Shown here in pieces: positions 1 to 7,053 of a stretch of DNA of 11,006 nucleotides. Made by a program: the position numbers and the translations under genes. This DNA is from Nannocystaceae bacterium (GTDB lineage: Bacteria > Myxococcota_A > Polyangia > Nannocystales > Nannocystaceae). Within the stretch, counting starts at the first letter, position 1; each line of letters opens with the position of its first letter. A model generated the notes under the pieces. The model saw only the letters and a program-made list of their open reading frames with translations, searched no databases and was not told where the DNA came from. The stretch is from contig JAESSZ010000043.1 in assembly GCA_016763875.1 (NCBI GenBank), positions 1-11,006 on the forward strand. Direction: 5' to 3'.

Positions 1-491
1 ATGACATCGCCAACCTGACCAAGGCCGCGATTGCGGGCGCAAGCAGTGAAGCGTTGTGGGACCAAGTCGAGCAGATGGTCGCGCTCAAACGCGAGGCGGT
101 GGCCTGGCTCGTCGAACCGGGGCGTTTCCCCAACGGCGTCTACGTCGTGTTCTCCAACGTGTACGAGTTTACGGATGGCACGGGGGACGTGGAGTCGTGC
201 GATGTGTCGGGCCTTGCGGGGTTCGACCAACCCGTGCCCGCGCCCGCCGAACTCGCCGAACTCGTGGTGTACATCCAGGAGCAGTACATGGACATTGCCG
301 TCACGACGGGTACGGACATGATCTTCATGTTCGAGGGCTTTTGCGGCCACGGATTCAATGCCGACGATCCCACTGCACCGTGCTACCGCGGTCCCGGCAA
401 CGCCGAGTGGTTCGACTTCACCTGCATCCATCCCAACGACGTGGGGCACACGGCCCTGGCCGACATGTTTATCCAGACCATTGCCCAGTAG
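1..491 (+). CDS. SGNH/GDSL-type hydrolase, C-terminal part (5' truncated)
   Basis: The frame is open from base 3 to a TAG at 489-491, giving 162 residues; the start lies upstream of the window. The first codons read D-I-A-N-L-T, and the preceding 'at' would complete an Asn codon if the previous base is 'a', which fits the G-N-D block III of SGNH hydrolases. Near the C terminus is WFDFTCIHPNDVGH, matching block V, which carries the catalytic His. The His is preceded at -3 by Thr (TCIH), where the usual DxxH has Asp; an Asp sits at -5 instead. Four cysteines (ESCD, GFCG, APCY, FTCI) suggest disulfides and an extracytoplasmic location, as expected for a secreted esterase or lipase. The substrate cannot be told. 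The family call is fairly safe, but activity is unproven because the nucleophile Ser block is outside the window. Confidence 0.72.
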   Translation, partial: DIANLTKAAIAGASSEALWDQVEQMVALKREAVAWLVEPGRFPNGVYVVFSNVYEFTDGTGDVESCDVSGLAGFDQPVPAPAELAELVVYIQEQYMDIAVTTGTDMIFMFEGFCGHGFNADDPTAPCYRGPGNAEWFDFTCIHPNDVGHTALADMFIQTIAQ

Positions 492-557
492 GCGGCAACC
501 GTCGGGCGCTTGTGGCGGCTGGGGTTGGCGCTCGCAGAGGTTCGGGTAGGCTGTGGC

Positions 558-1538
558 ATGCAACGAGAGCGGGCCGCGGCAATCTTGGCAGTACGGAGCG
601 CGGTCGGGCTAACCCGCGGGGTGCAGGCCGGTCTATCGCTGAGGTCGATGGACAAGCAGGACAACAGTCCGGTCACCGTTGCGGACTTCGGCAGCCAAGC
701 GCTCGTGTGTCGCGCGCTGGGCACACTGCTTCCAAACGACACGGTTGTGGGCGAAGAAGATGCGGCCGATCTCAGTGGTGCGAGCAACGCTGCTTTTCGC
801 GTCGAGGTCGTGCGGCGCGTTGCGGAGGCCCTGGGGCAGGACGTGCCCGAGAGTGATGTCCTGCACTGGATCGATCGCGGTCGTGGCGAGGCGGATGGAC
901 GGTTCTGGACTATCGACCCCGTCGACGGCACCAAGGGGTTTCTACGAGGCGAGCACTACGCCATTGCGCTGGCGTTGATCGAGGATGGCAGGCCCGTCGT
1001 TGCGGCCCTCGGATGTCCGCATCTATCGGTCAGCCCTGGCGCTCCTCCAGGACTGCTGCTCGTGGCGTGCGCGGGGCAGGGCACGTTTGCGCTGCCACTG
1101 CTGGATGGCAGCGATGACGTCGGCACCGCTGTCCACACCAGCGCCATCGAGACCAGTGCCGAGTTGCGGCTCGTTGAATCGGTTGAGTCGGCGCACAGCG
1201 ACCACACCTGGTCCGCTCAACTGAGTGCCGCGCTCGGACTCGCGGCGCCACCGGTCCGCCTGGACAGTCAGGCAAAGTACGCGGTGGTCTGCACCGGTGG
1301 GGCAGAGCTCTATCTTCGCCGGCCAACGCAGCGTGACTACGTTGAGAAGATTTGGGACCACGCCGCGGGCGCCTTGGTGGTCGAGGAGAGTGGCGGTCGT
1401 GTCACCGATCTGAGCGGGGCGCCCCTGGATTTTTCGCGCGGGGCGACCCTGAGCCACAATCGCGGCATCGTGGCGAGCAACGGCCGCATCCACGACCGCG
1501 TACTGAACGCCCTGGCCGAACTCGACAGCGCCTCGTAG
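558..1538 (+). CDS. HAL2/SAL1-type 3'(2'),5'-bisphosphate nucleotidase (inositol monophosphatase superfamily)
   Basis: The product is 326 aa from ATG 558, with a GGTAGG-like ribosome site about 7 bases upstream. A TTG at 510 would add 16 unconserved residues. The Mg-dependent phosphatase motifs are all present: DNSPVT (35-40), VVGEED (63-68), WTIDPVDGTKGF (117-128) and WDHAAG (266-271). The GEE acids, D120, D123 and D267 are the expected metal ligands. The family hydrolyses 3'-phosphoadenosine 5'-phosphate (PAP) to AMP, and PAPS to APS, clearing the by-product of sulfate assimilation and sulfotransferases. Some members also act on inositol polyphosphates. The long insert between GEE and DPVDGT, containing WIDRG, and the length resemble yeast HAL2 and plant SAL1 more than short bacterial CysQ. 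It ends three bases from the convergent TerB-like gene. The superfamily is very likely and the exact substrate probable. Confidence 0.9.
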   Translation: MQRERAAAILAVRSAVGLTRGVQAGLSLRSMDKQDNSPVTVADFGSQALVCRALGTLLPNDTVVGEEDAADLSGASNAAFRVEVVRRVAEALGQDVPESDVLHWIDRGRGEADGRFWTIDPVDGTKGFLRGEHYAIALALIEDGRPVVAALGCPHLSVSPGAPPGLLLVACAGQGTFALPLLDGSDDVGTAVHTSAIETSAELRLVESVESAHSDHTWSAQLSAALGLAAPPVRLDSQAKYAVVCTGGAELYLRRPTQRDYVEKIWDHAAGALVVEESGGRVTDLSGAPLDFSRGATLSHNRGIVASNGRIHDRVLNALAELDSAS

Positions 1539-1541
1539 CAG

Positions 1542-1865
1542 CTAGACCAACAACTGCTCGAGCAACTCGAAGCTCTCGCGCTCTTTTGGGTCGATGACAC
1601 CGTCCGCGTTGAACACGGCCTTGGCGGCGTCGAGAAGCAACTGGCGGTGTTTCTTCGGCACGCGGGTCGGGTCGACCTCTTCGGCGGGCGGGGGCGACTT
1701 GAGCCAACCCTCGATCTGCTTGCGATCGTCTTCCAGGCTCAACTTGGCGATCATCTTGCCGACAAACTGGCGCTCATCGTCTTGAATCTCCAGGTCGGCC
1801 CATGCGAACGAGCACACGAACTTCATCAGTCGCAGTCGGTCTTCGCGGTCCAGATCCTCAAGCAT
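1542..1865 (-). CDS. TerB-like helical protein, 107 aa
   Basis: ATG at 1865 (complement) to TAG at 1544-1542 gives 107 residues. The protein is acidic and predicted all-helical. It has two similar acidic helix starts: ADLEIQDDERQFV near residue 24 and ADGVIDPKERESFELLEQLL near residue 87. This D-G-x-I-x-x-x-E-x-x-x pattern is typical of TerB-fold proteins, which are named after a tellurite-resistance protein but mostly have unknown roles. The middle holds a linker with PPPAEEVDPTRVPKKH. No signal peptide or membrane segment is visible. It lies 61 bases downstream of the ThDP enzyme on the same strand, so it may be the last gene of that operon. It nearly abuts the convergent nucleotidase (three-base gap). 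No clear Shine-Dalgarno sequence precedes the ATG. The family call is moderate, and a tellurite role should not be assumed. Confidence 0.72.
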   Translation of the reverse strand: MLEDLDREDRLRLMKFVCSFAWADLEIQDDERQFVGKMIAKLSLEDDRKQIEGWLKSPPPAEEVDPTRVPKKHRQLLLDAAKAVFNADGVIDPKERESFELLEQLLV

Positions 1866-1926
1866 GGAGCAACAGTACCAGTCGGTGGCGCTGTTTGGCC
1901 ACCCGCGTTCGAACGTGGCGCCACTG

Positions 1927-3660
1927 CTACATCGAGATCGAGCCCTTGCGGAACTCGGTCTTGCCGATGTGTACGTTGATGAGCACCGGCTTGCCCTCGG
2001 CGGCCCAGCGCTTGGCTTGGGCCAGGGCCTCGGGGAGCTCGTCTGGGTCGGTGACCAACAAACCCTTAGCGCCGAAGCCTTCGGCGACACGGTGGTAGTC
2101 GCTGCGAGCCAGCACGGTCCCGACATCGTCCCCCAGCAAGGTGACTTGGTCGCGCGCGATCTGACCCCAAGAGGCATCATTGCCGACCACCGCGATAACC
2201 GGCAGCCCATGGCGGACGAAGGTGTCGAACTCCGCGATGCTGTATCCGGCAGAACCGTCGCCGTACAGCAACCACACCTCTGCGTCGGGTCGGCATAGTT
2301 TCGCCCCTAGCGCGAAGCCGGCCCCTACCCCCAGGGTGCCAAATACGCCCGGGTCAAGCCACGACAGTGGGGTTCGCGGACGCGTGATGTACGACGCGGT
2401 GGCAACGAAGTCGCCTCCGTCCACGACCTGAACGCTGTCGTCCGCCAGCGTTGCGTCGATGGCTTGGCACACCCGCAGCGGGTTGACCCACTCGGTGCTC
2501 GCCTCAGACTGCTCCGCGATCTGCGTATTGCGTTCGTCGTTCCGCGCCTTGAGTTTGGCTTTCCAGGGCGTGATGTCTGCGAGCTTGGGTGTGCTGTCGG
2601 CCAATGCCACCAAGAACGCCATGGGATCGGCCACGACCGCCAACTGGGGTTTCCGGTTTTTACGGACATCGATCTCGCTGCGGTTGACGGAGATCAGGGT
2701 CGCTCTGCGCGAGATCTGCAGACCATAGTCGAGACGGAAGTCGCACGGCACACCAGCGAGCATGACCAGGTCGGCTTCTTTCAAAGCCGCGGTGCGTTTG
2801 TGCCGAAACCAAAGCGGGTGCTTGGCACCCAGCAGTCCCCGCGCCATACCCGACAGGAACACGGGGACCCCGAGTTCCTCCACCGCTTTGACGAGACGAT
2901 CGATCTCCGTGGGACGCAGGGTTGCCTGCGAGCCGATGAGTAGGACCGGTCGCTTTGCCCGCTGGAGTTTAGTGACGGCGCGGGCGACTGCGCCTGGGAA
3001 TGGTTGCTGTGCTTTGGGGGGCTGTGGCGCCTTGGCGGTGTGGCGGTTCGCGCCAAAGAAGACGCGGGCCAGGTTCAGGCGCAGGTAGGCCTGCAGCGCC
3101 TTTTCGGCCAGGCTCTTGCTCTTCCCGGCGGATTTGGCGCCGTAGAATTCCCGGACGTTGCTCTCCGGGTACAGCAGATCGACTGGGGTCTCGACGAACA
3201 CCGGTCCTGGCACCCCCTCTTGGGCGATCTGGAAGGCGCGTTCGAGCGTCGGCACCAGTTCGCGAACGGCTGTGCACCGCGTGGCCCATTTGACGTGTGG
3301 GGACAGCAACGCGAGATGGTCGATATCTTGGAGCGCGCCGCGATCCTTGAGCACGGTCGCCGTTCCGCCGCCAAGCAGAATGAGAGGCGACTGCGCCAGC
3401 TGTGCGTTCTTGATCGCGGTGATGGTGTTGGTCACCCCCGGCCCCGCAGTGACAGCGGCGACTCCGGGCACGCCGGAGTTCCGAGCGACCGCGTCGGCAG
3501 CGAACACCGCGGTTGCCTCGTGTCGGGTGTCGATGACACGAATGCCCAGGTTCTTTGCGCCGACAAGGATCGGCGAGATGTGTCCGCCGCACAGCGTGAA
3601 CAGAAACCGCACGCCCTGCGCTTGCAGGACCTCGGCGATGAGCTGACCGCCGTGCTTCAT
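1927..3660 (-). CDS. ThDP-dependent acetolactate-synthase-like enzyme, ILVBL/2-hydroxyacyl-CoA lyase 2 type
   Basis: 577 aa from ATG 3660 to TAG at 1927, full length for the family. The N-terminal PYR domain holds GVRFLFTLCGGHISP (16-30) and RHEAT with the likely catalytic Glu48. It is followed by AVTAGPGVTNTITA. The middle domain has the LLIGSQA and LSGMARGLLG segments. The C-terminal PP domain carries the ThDP/Mg motif GDGSAGYS (467-474) with N494. The pattern follows animal ILVBL (HACL2) closely, for example FGTLGVGAGFALGAKL and RPDAEVW, and lacks that protein's N-terminal membrane anchor. HACL enzymes cleave 2-hydroxyacyl-CoA to formyl-CoA and an aldehyde one carbon shorter; older databases call the group acetolactate synthase large subunit. 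No regulatory subunit gene is adjacent, which argues against biosynthetic IlvB. The start overlaps the stop of the upstream thioesterase by ATGA, so translation is probably coupled. The ThDP family is certain; the lyase reaction is inferred. Confidence 0.88.
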   Translation of the reverse strand: MKHGGQLIAEVLQAQGVRFLFTLCGGHISPILVGAKNLGIRVIDTRHEATAVFAADAVARNSGVPGVAAVTAGPGVTNTITAIKNAQLAQSPLILLGGGTATVLKDRGALQDIDHLALLSPHVKWATRCTAVRELVPTLERAFQIAQEGVPGPVFVETPVDLLYPESNVREFYGAKSAGKSKSLAEKALQAYLRLNLARVFFGANRHTAKAPQPPKAQQPFPGAVARAVTKLQRAKRPVLLIGSQATLRPTEIDRLVKAVEELGVPVFLSGMARGLLGAKHPLWFRHKRTAALKEADLVMLAGVPCDFRLDYGLQISRRATLISVNRSEIDVRKNRKPQLAVVADPMAFLVALADSTPKLADITPWKAKLKARNDERNTQIAEQSEASTEWVNPLRVCQAIDATLADDSVQVVDGGDFVATASYITRPRTPLSWLDPGVFGTLGVGAGFALGAKLCRPDAEVWLLYGDGSAGYSIAEFDTFVRHGLPVIAVVGNDASWGQIARDQVTLLGDDVGTVLARSDYHRVAEGFGAKGLLVTDPDELPEALAQAKRWAAEGKPVLINVHIGKTEFRKGSISM

Positions 3661-4127
3661 GCGCTGCCGCCCTCACTGTCGGTGGCCTTCGCAGGCTTAG
3701 GATCGAGGATGTGGTGCGACGGCACGATGCACAGGAACTCGCCCATGAAAACCAGCTTTCCGCCGGAGCGAGCGCGGACCCTGACGCGGCGCTTGACGCC
3801 ATCAACGTGGGTGACCTCGGCGCTCGCGACGAGGGCTTGGCCCGTTGTCACCGGGGCGAGAAACTTGACGTCCGCGTGACCCAGCACAACGGTCGGTTCA
3901 TTCACGGCCAGCATCGCCGCGTAGTCGGCAACGCCAAAGACGAACCCCCCGTGAACGAGCCCGCGTGCGTCGGCGCGCATGATCTCGGTACAGGTCAGCT
4001 CAACGGTGGCATGCCCAGGCGAAAGCTCGGTAGGTCTCCCGCAGAGCCCAGCGTCGATTGTGTGGTGGGTTTTGACTTCCACAGGCGCGCAGCATACCGC
4101 TGCCGGTTTGAGGGCATGTGCGCCCAT
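3657..4127 (-). CDS. Hotdog-fold thioesterase (4HBT/PaaI-like)
   Basis: 156 aa from ATG 4127 to TGA at 3659-3657. A GTG at 4082 would give 141 aa starting at VEVKTHH; it has no better ribosome site, so the ATG is kept, but the first 15 residues may not be translated. The hotdog core is clear: RADARGLVHGGFVFGVADYA (51-70) places HGG at 59-61 and an acidic residue, D68, on the central helix, as in PaaI-type acyl-CoA thioesterases. It is followed by the strand segments HADVKFLAPV and RRVRVRARSGGKLVF. It has no signal peptide and is probably cytosolic. It overlaps the ILVBL-like gene by ATGA, so the two are almost surely co-translated, suggesting that it hydrolyses a CoA ester made or used by that enzyme. 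Its substrate is unknown. The fold assignment is strong. Confidence 0.83.
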   Translation of the reverse strand: MGAHALKPAAVCCAPVEVKTHHTIDAGLCGRPTELSPGHATVELTCTEIMRADARGLVHGGFVFGVADYAAMLAVNEPTVVLGHADVKFLAPVTTGQALVASAEVTHVDGVKRRVRVRARSGGKLVFMGEFLCIVPSHHILDPKPAKATDSEGGSA

Positions 4128-4309
4128 TGTCGGTCGCTCGAATTGTCGGCAGGAGCTGTCGTTGACTGGTCATTGCCTAGGATGTGCGACGGCGACGGAC
4201 CACGGCATCCGTGGAATTGCCCCCTGTGTTTTTTTGGGCCGTGCCGATAGCGAGTGAGCCCACGGAGTGACTCGCGGTCGCAGTCGAGCCGGAGGCGTCA
4301 CTGACGATT

Positions 4310-4329
4310 TACGGGGGTAGACCCCCGTA
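4310..4329. repeat. Perfect 9+9 bp inverted repeat, TACGGGGGT-AG-ACCCCCGTA
   Basis: The left arm (4310-4318) is the exact reverse complement of the right arm (4321-4329), with a two-base AG spacer. As RNA it would form a very stable hairpin, with the innermost pair probably open to give a four-base loop. No T run follows on either strand, so it is not a standard intrinsic terminator. It lies about 145-165 bases upstream of the cyclase GTG and about 185 bases upstream of the thioesterase ATG. It could be a dimeric-regulator operator or a processing hairpin; which of these cannot be decided. Confidence 0.5.
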
Positions 4330-4437
4330 GAAGATCGGGTACGGCGGTTTGTACGGCGCGACGGCGAGTGCGACCGGACTTCCTACCTATCGGTGAAGAT
4401 CCGACGTTGTAGGTGCACAACGCCCCACATTTTCTTG

Positions 4438-4466
4438 TTCACTCTCACGATCTCGCCCACTACGAT
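4438..4466 (+). promoter_or_regulatory. Weak sigma70-like promoter candidate for the diguanylate cyclase
   Basis: TTCACT (4438-4443) and TACGAT (4461-4466) are 17 bases apart, and each matches four of six consensus positions. Transcription would begin close to the GTG at 4473, implying a leaderless or nearly leaderless message. This would fit the lack of a Shine-Dalgarno sequence before that GTG. In high-GC DNA such matches occur by chance, so this is only a candidate. Confidence 0.22.
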
Positions 4467-4472
4467 GACGCC

Positions 4473-5474
4473 GTGACGACCGATCCTTTGGCAGAGCTTA
4501 CGGCGGTGGTACGCGAGCTTTCGAACGCCGACCAAGTTGATGACGTCGTGAAGATCGCGACCCGTGCTGCCGTCGACGTTCTCGACGCGCAGCATGCGTC
4601 CGTGCGTTTGTGCGAGACGGATGAGAGTTTGCGACCCGTCGCCCGTGCGGGCGTATGCGCAGACGATCCGCCCCCAAGTTTCTCAAAGGGACAAGGGCTG
4701 ATCGGCTGGGCGGCGCTCACCGGGCGTGTGGTTCGTGTTGGCGATGTGGAAGCCGACGATCGGTTTCTCGAAAACCCCGATCGCGGCTACCCCGTGCGCT
4801 CTGTGATGTCGATCCCGACCGTCGGCGGGGCCCGGGTGATGGGGGTGTTTTCGATGTCGGCGGAAGCGCGCGACGCTTTCTCGGTGGCTCACGAGAACCT
4901 GGGCGTTGTGATCGCGCATTGTGTGTTGCAGTCCTTGCGGAGTGCCGAGTACCAGCGCATGGCAACCACCGATACGCTGACCAAGGCCTTCAACCGCCGT
5001 CACCTGATCCCCGCGCTGGGCGGTGAAATGAACCGCGCGCGGCGGGACGGCAAAACCTTTTGCGTGCTGTTGATGGACCTCGACTTCTACAAGGGCGTCA
5101 ACGACCGCTTTGGCCACGGGGTTGGCGACTCGGTTCTGCAGCAGTTTGCGGATGTGGTCCGCGGCTGTGTCCGCAGTTTCGATGTCCTCATTCGGCGGGG
5201 CGGCGAGGAGTTCATGTTGGTGATGCCCGGTACGACCGCCGACGAAGCGTGGCTGGTGGCTGAGCGCGTGCGTGCGTTTCTCTCCTCGCATCCTCTCCGG
5301 GTGGAGACGACGATCTCCATTCCCCAGACGGTCTCGATCGGGTTGGCGAGTTGGGATGGTCAGGAAACGCCACGGGAACTCGACGAACGCGCCGACCTTG
5401 CGATGTACGAAGCGAAGCATCGCGGCCGCAATCGAATCGCTGTGGCGTCGCGGCCTGGGGCCCTGCCGAACTAA
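4473..5474 (+). CDS. GAF-GGDEF diguanylate cyclase
   Basis: 333 aa from GTG 4473 to TAA 5474. A GTG at 4413 would add 20 residues of non-conserved, His-rich sequence, so the shorter form is preferred. An N-terminal GAF sensor domain covers roughly residues 5-155, with QGLIGWAALTGRVV and PVRSVMSIPT as recognisable core strands. The GGDEF domain covers about 165-325: TDTLTKAFNRRHL, then MDLDFYKGVNDRFGHGVGD, and the signature GGEEF at 243-247. It therefore has an intact active site for making cyclic di-GMP from two GTP. The RxxD inhibitory site RSFD (234-237) sits five residues before GGEEF, so product feedback inhibition is expected. No membrane helix, receiver or EAL domain is present; the enzyme is likely cytosolic and switched by a small ligand or redox cue at the GAF. 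The gene stands alone. Confidence 0.92.
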   Translation: MTTDPLAELTAVVRELSNADQVDDVVKIATRAAVDVLDAQHASVRLCETDESLRPVARAGVCADDPPPSFSKGQGLIGWAALTGRVVRVGDVEADDRFLENPDRGYPVRSVMSIPTVGGARVMGVFSMSAEARDAFSVAHENLGVVIAHCVLQSLRSAEYQRMATTDTLTKAFNRRHLIPALGGEMNRARRDGKTFCVLLMDLDFYKGVNDRFGHGVGDSVLQQFADVVRGCVRSFDVLIRRGGEEFMLVMPGTTADEAWLVAERVRAFLSSHPLRVETTISIPQTVSIGLASWDGQETPRELDERADLAMYEAKHRGRNRIAVASRPGALPN

Positions 5475-5655
5475 GCCGCGACCGACCGAGATCTCCCGAT
5501 TCGACGGTTTGGGTCGAGATCTTAGGCGGTCAACCGCGCGTGAATGGGGGTTGTGAGCGTGTTGGGGCGAACAGCGCCCGCTCCACGGCACGAATTGTCC
5601 ACCTCCGAGGGAAACCCCAGCACCTGAGGTAGAGTCCGCAGCCATCGAGGCCGGC

Positions 5656-7053
5656 TTGCGCGACTCCGATCACGTCGATTCCAGAACCCTGGGCGCGCTG
5701 CCGGCGATGGCACTCGTCGCCGGGTCGATGCTGGGCATCGGGATCTTTATTGCGCCCGGTGAAGTCGCCGCGCAGTTGGACCACCCGGGCACGTTCTTGG
5801 CCGTCTGGTTGCTGGGTGGGTTGTCCGCGCTGGCGGGCGCCCTCTCGATCGCGGAACTGGGCGCAATGATGCCGCGTGCAGGGGGCGACTACCCATACCT
5901 TCGGCTCGCCTATGGGCCCGGCGTTGCGTTCGCCGCGGGCTGGCTACAACTGCTCGCGATTTTCCCCGGCTCGCTGGCGACCATGGCGCATGGCACGGCC
6001 AACTTTCAGCTGCCCGTGGTGCTGGGGAGCTACGTCGATTTGCCCGCACAACTCGGCCTACCGATGGAGTCGTCGACGTTCTGGGCGATCTCGATCATCG
6101 TCGGGCTCACCGCGCTCAATCACGTTGGTGTCGCGCTGTCCGGTCGCGTGCAACTCGGGCTCACGGGGATCCCGGTTGTCATCCTCTTGGTGGCGAGCCT
6201 CGTTGTGCTCGTGACGCAGGGTGGGGGCGGCGCGTGGTCTAACCCCGGGACGTTTGAGTTCCCGGAGATCAGTGCCACTGCGGCCGCATTCTTGCCGATC
6301 TACTTCGCGTACTCGGGGTGGTACGCCGCGATCTTCGTGGGTGGTGAGATCAAGGACCCCGCACGTGCGCTGCCCCGCGCCTTGGTGCTTGGGACGGCAG
6401 GCGTGACGCTGCTGTACCTCATCATGTGCGTGGGCTTTCTGTCGGTGTTCGACATGGGCTCGCTTGCCAACGTTGGCGAGGTTGGCAGTGCGGCGGCTGG
6501 CGCTCTGTTTGGCCCCGTGGGGACGTTTGGGGTCACGATGTTGATCGTCCTGGCGATGTTCGGTTCGATCAACGGCACGGTACTCACTGGCTCGCGCATT
6601 GGCTACGCGATGGCCAAACACGGCCACTGCGTTCCAGCGGCCGGCAAACTGCATCCAAAACACCGAACGCCCGTGTTCGCGCTGTGGATGCAAGCCGCGT
6701 TCGGCATCGTCCTCGTTGCGACACAGAGCTTCGAAGAGTTACTGAACTACACGGTCGCGGCGATGTTAGTGACCGGGACGCTGACCGTACTGGCCGTAGT
6801 CATCTTGCGACGCAAGATGCCGGACACGGTGCGCCCGTACCGAACCTGGGGCTACCCGTACACACCGTTTGTCTACGCGGTCTCCAGTGGTCTGGTGTTT
6901 GCGGTGCTCGCGACCAAGGCGTTCGCGGGCCCGGGGGACCGAGATATCACCGTGCCGATGACCCTGGCTTGGTTCGTCGGCGCGCTCTTGATCCATCGCG
7001 TGTTTCTCCGACGGCGCGAGCAACCCAATAGCGAGTACGAGCCGCCGACATGA
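5656..7053 (+). CDS. APC-superfamily amino acid permease
   Basis: 465 aa from TTG 5656 to TGA 7053. The TTG is preceded by GAGG five bases away and keeps the conserved TM1 lead-in LGALPAMALV, which the first ATG (5707, residue 18) would cut. The protein is very hydrophobic with about 12 membrane helices. TM1 has the unwound GSMLGIGIF motif (23-31) that binds the amino acid backbone in APC transporters. FAYSGW (217-222) marks TM6, and GGEIKDPARALPR (229-241) is the conserved cytoplasmic loop after it. It is most like bacterial relatives of the LAT/amino acid-polyamine-organocation group. The substrate is probably an amino acid or amine, but specificity cannot be read. The 181 bases upstream (5475-5655) contain only weak dyads and no gene. 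Its stop overlaps the slyX-like start by ATGA. Confidence 0.9.
   Translation: MRDSDHVDSRTLGALPAMALVAGSMLGIGIFIAPGEVAAQLDHPGTFLAVWLLGGLSALAGALSIAELGAMMPRAGGDYPYLRLAYGPGVAFAAGWLQLLAIFPGSLATMAHGTANFQLPVVLGSYVDLPAQLGLPMESSTFWAISIIVGLTALNHVGVALSGRVQLGLTGIPVVILLVASLVVLVTQGGGGAWSNPGTFEFPEISATAAAFLPIYFAYSGWYAAIFVGGEIKDPARALPRALVLGTAGVTLLYLIMCVGFLSVFDMGSLANVGEVGSAAAGALFGPVGTFGVTMLIVLAMFGSINGTVLTGSRIGYAMAKHGHCVPAAGKLHPKHRTPVFALWMQAAFGIVLVATQSFEELLNYTVAAMLVTGTLTVLAVVILRRKMPDTVRPYRTWGYPYTPFVYAVSSGLVFAVLATKAFAGPGDRDITVPMTLAWFVGALLIHRVFLRRREQPNSEYEPPT

Larger units (their letters stand above)
4128..4472. other. Intergenic region between divergent transcription units, no gene seen
   Basis: This is the only stretch over 300 bases without a gene. 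It separates the leftward thioesterase operon from the rightward diguanylate cyclase. Reading frames across it give only low-complexity shadow peptides. It holds a six-bp stem CCACGG-CAT-CCGTGG (4200-4214), a run of seven T (4229-4235) that is not joined to that stem, a perfect inverted repeat at 4310-4329, and two copies of GTACGGCG twelve bases apart (4339-4346 and 4351-4358). Both divergent promoters should lie here, but only a weak candidate for the rightward one can be pointed to. Confidence 0.55.

Noticed and set aside
1542..1865. Tellurite resistance from the TerB-like gene
   Set aside because: No TerA/C/D/E/Z neighbours; the TerB fold alone does not imply resistance.
3004..3879. Long open frame on the + strand inside the ThDP enzyme and thioesterase genes
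   Set aside because: Antisense shadow in high-GC DNA; no recognisable motifs, and the leftward frames carry complete conserved domains.
4200..4235. CCACGG-CAT-CCGTGG stem followed by seven T
   Set aside because: Fourteen bases separate the stem from the T run, so it lacks the layout of an intrinsic terminator, and no rightward gene ends nearby.
5487..5522. CGAGATCT repeated at 5487-5494 and 5515-5522 just after the cyclase stop
   Set aside because: AGATCT is itself a palindrome, the possible stem is only six pairs with a bulge, and no T run follows. Not good enough to call a terminator.
4683..5645. 320-codon leftward frame opposite the diguanylate cyclase
   Set aside because: His/Arg-rich composition typical of an antisense shadow of a real gene with intact GGEEF on the other strand.
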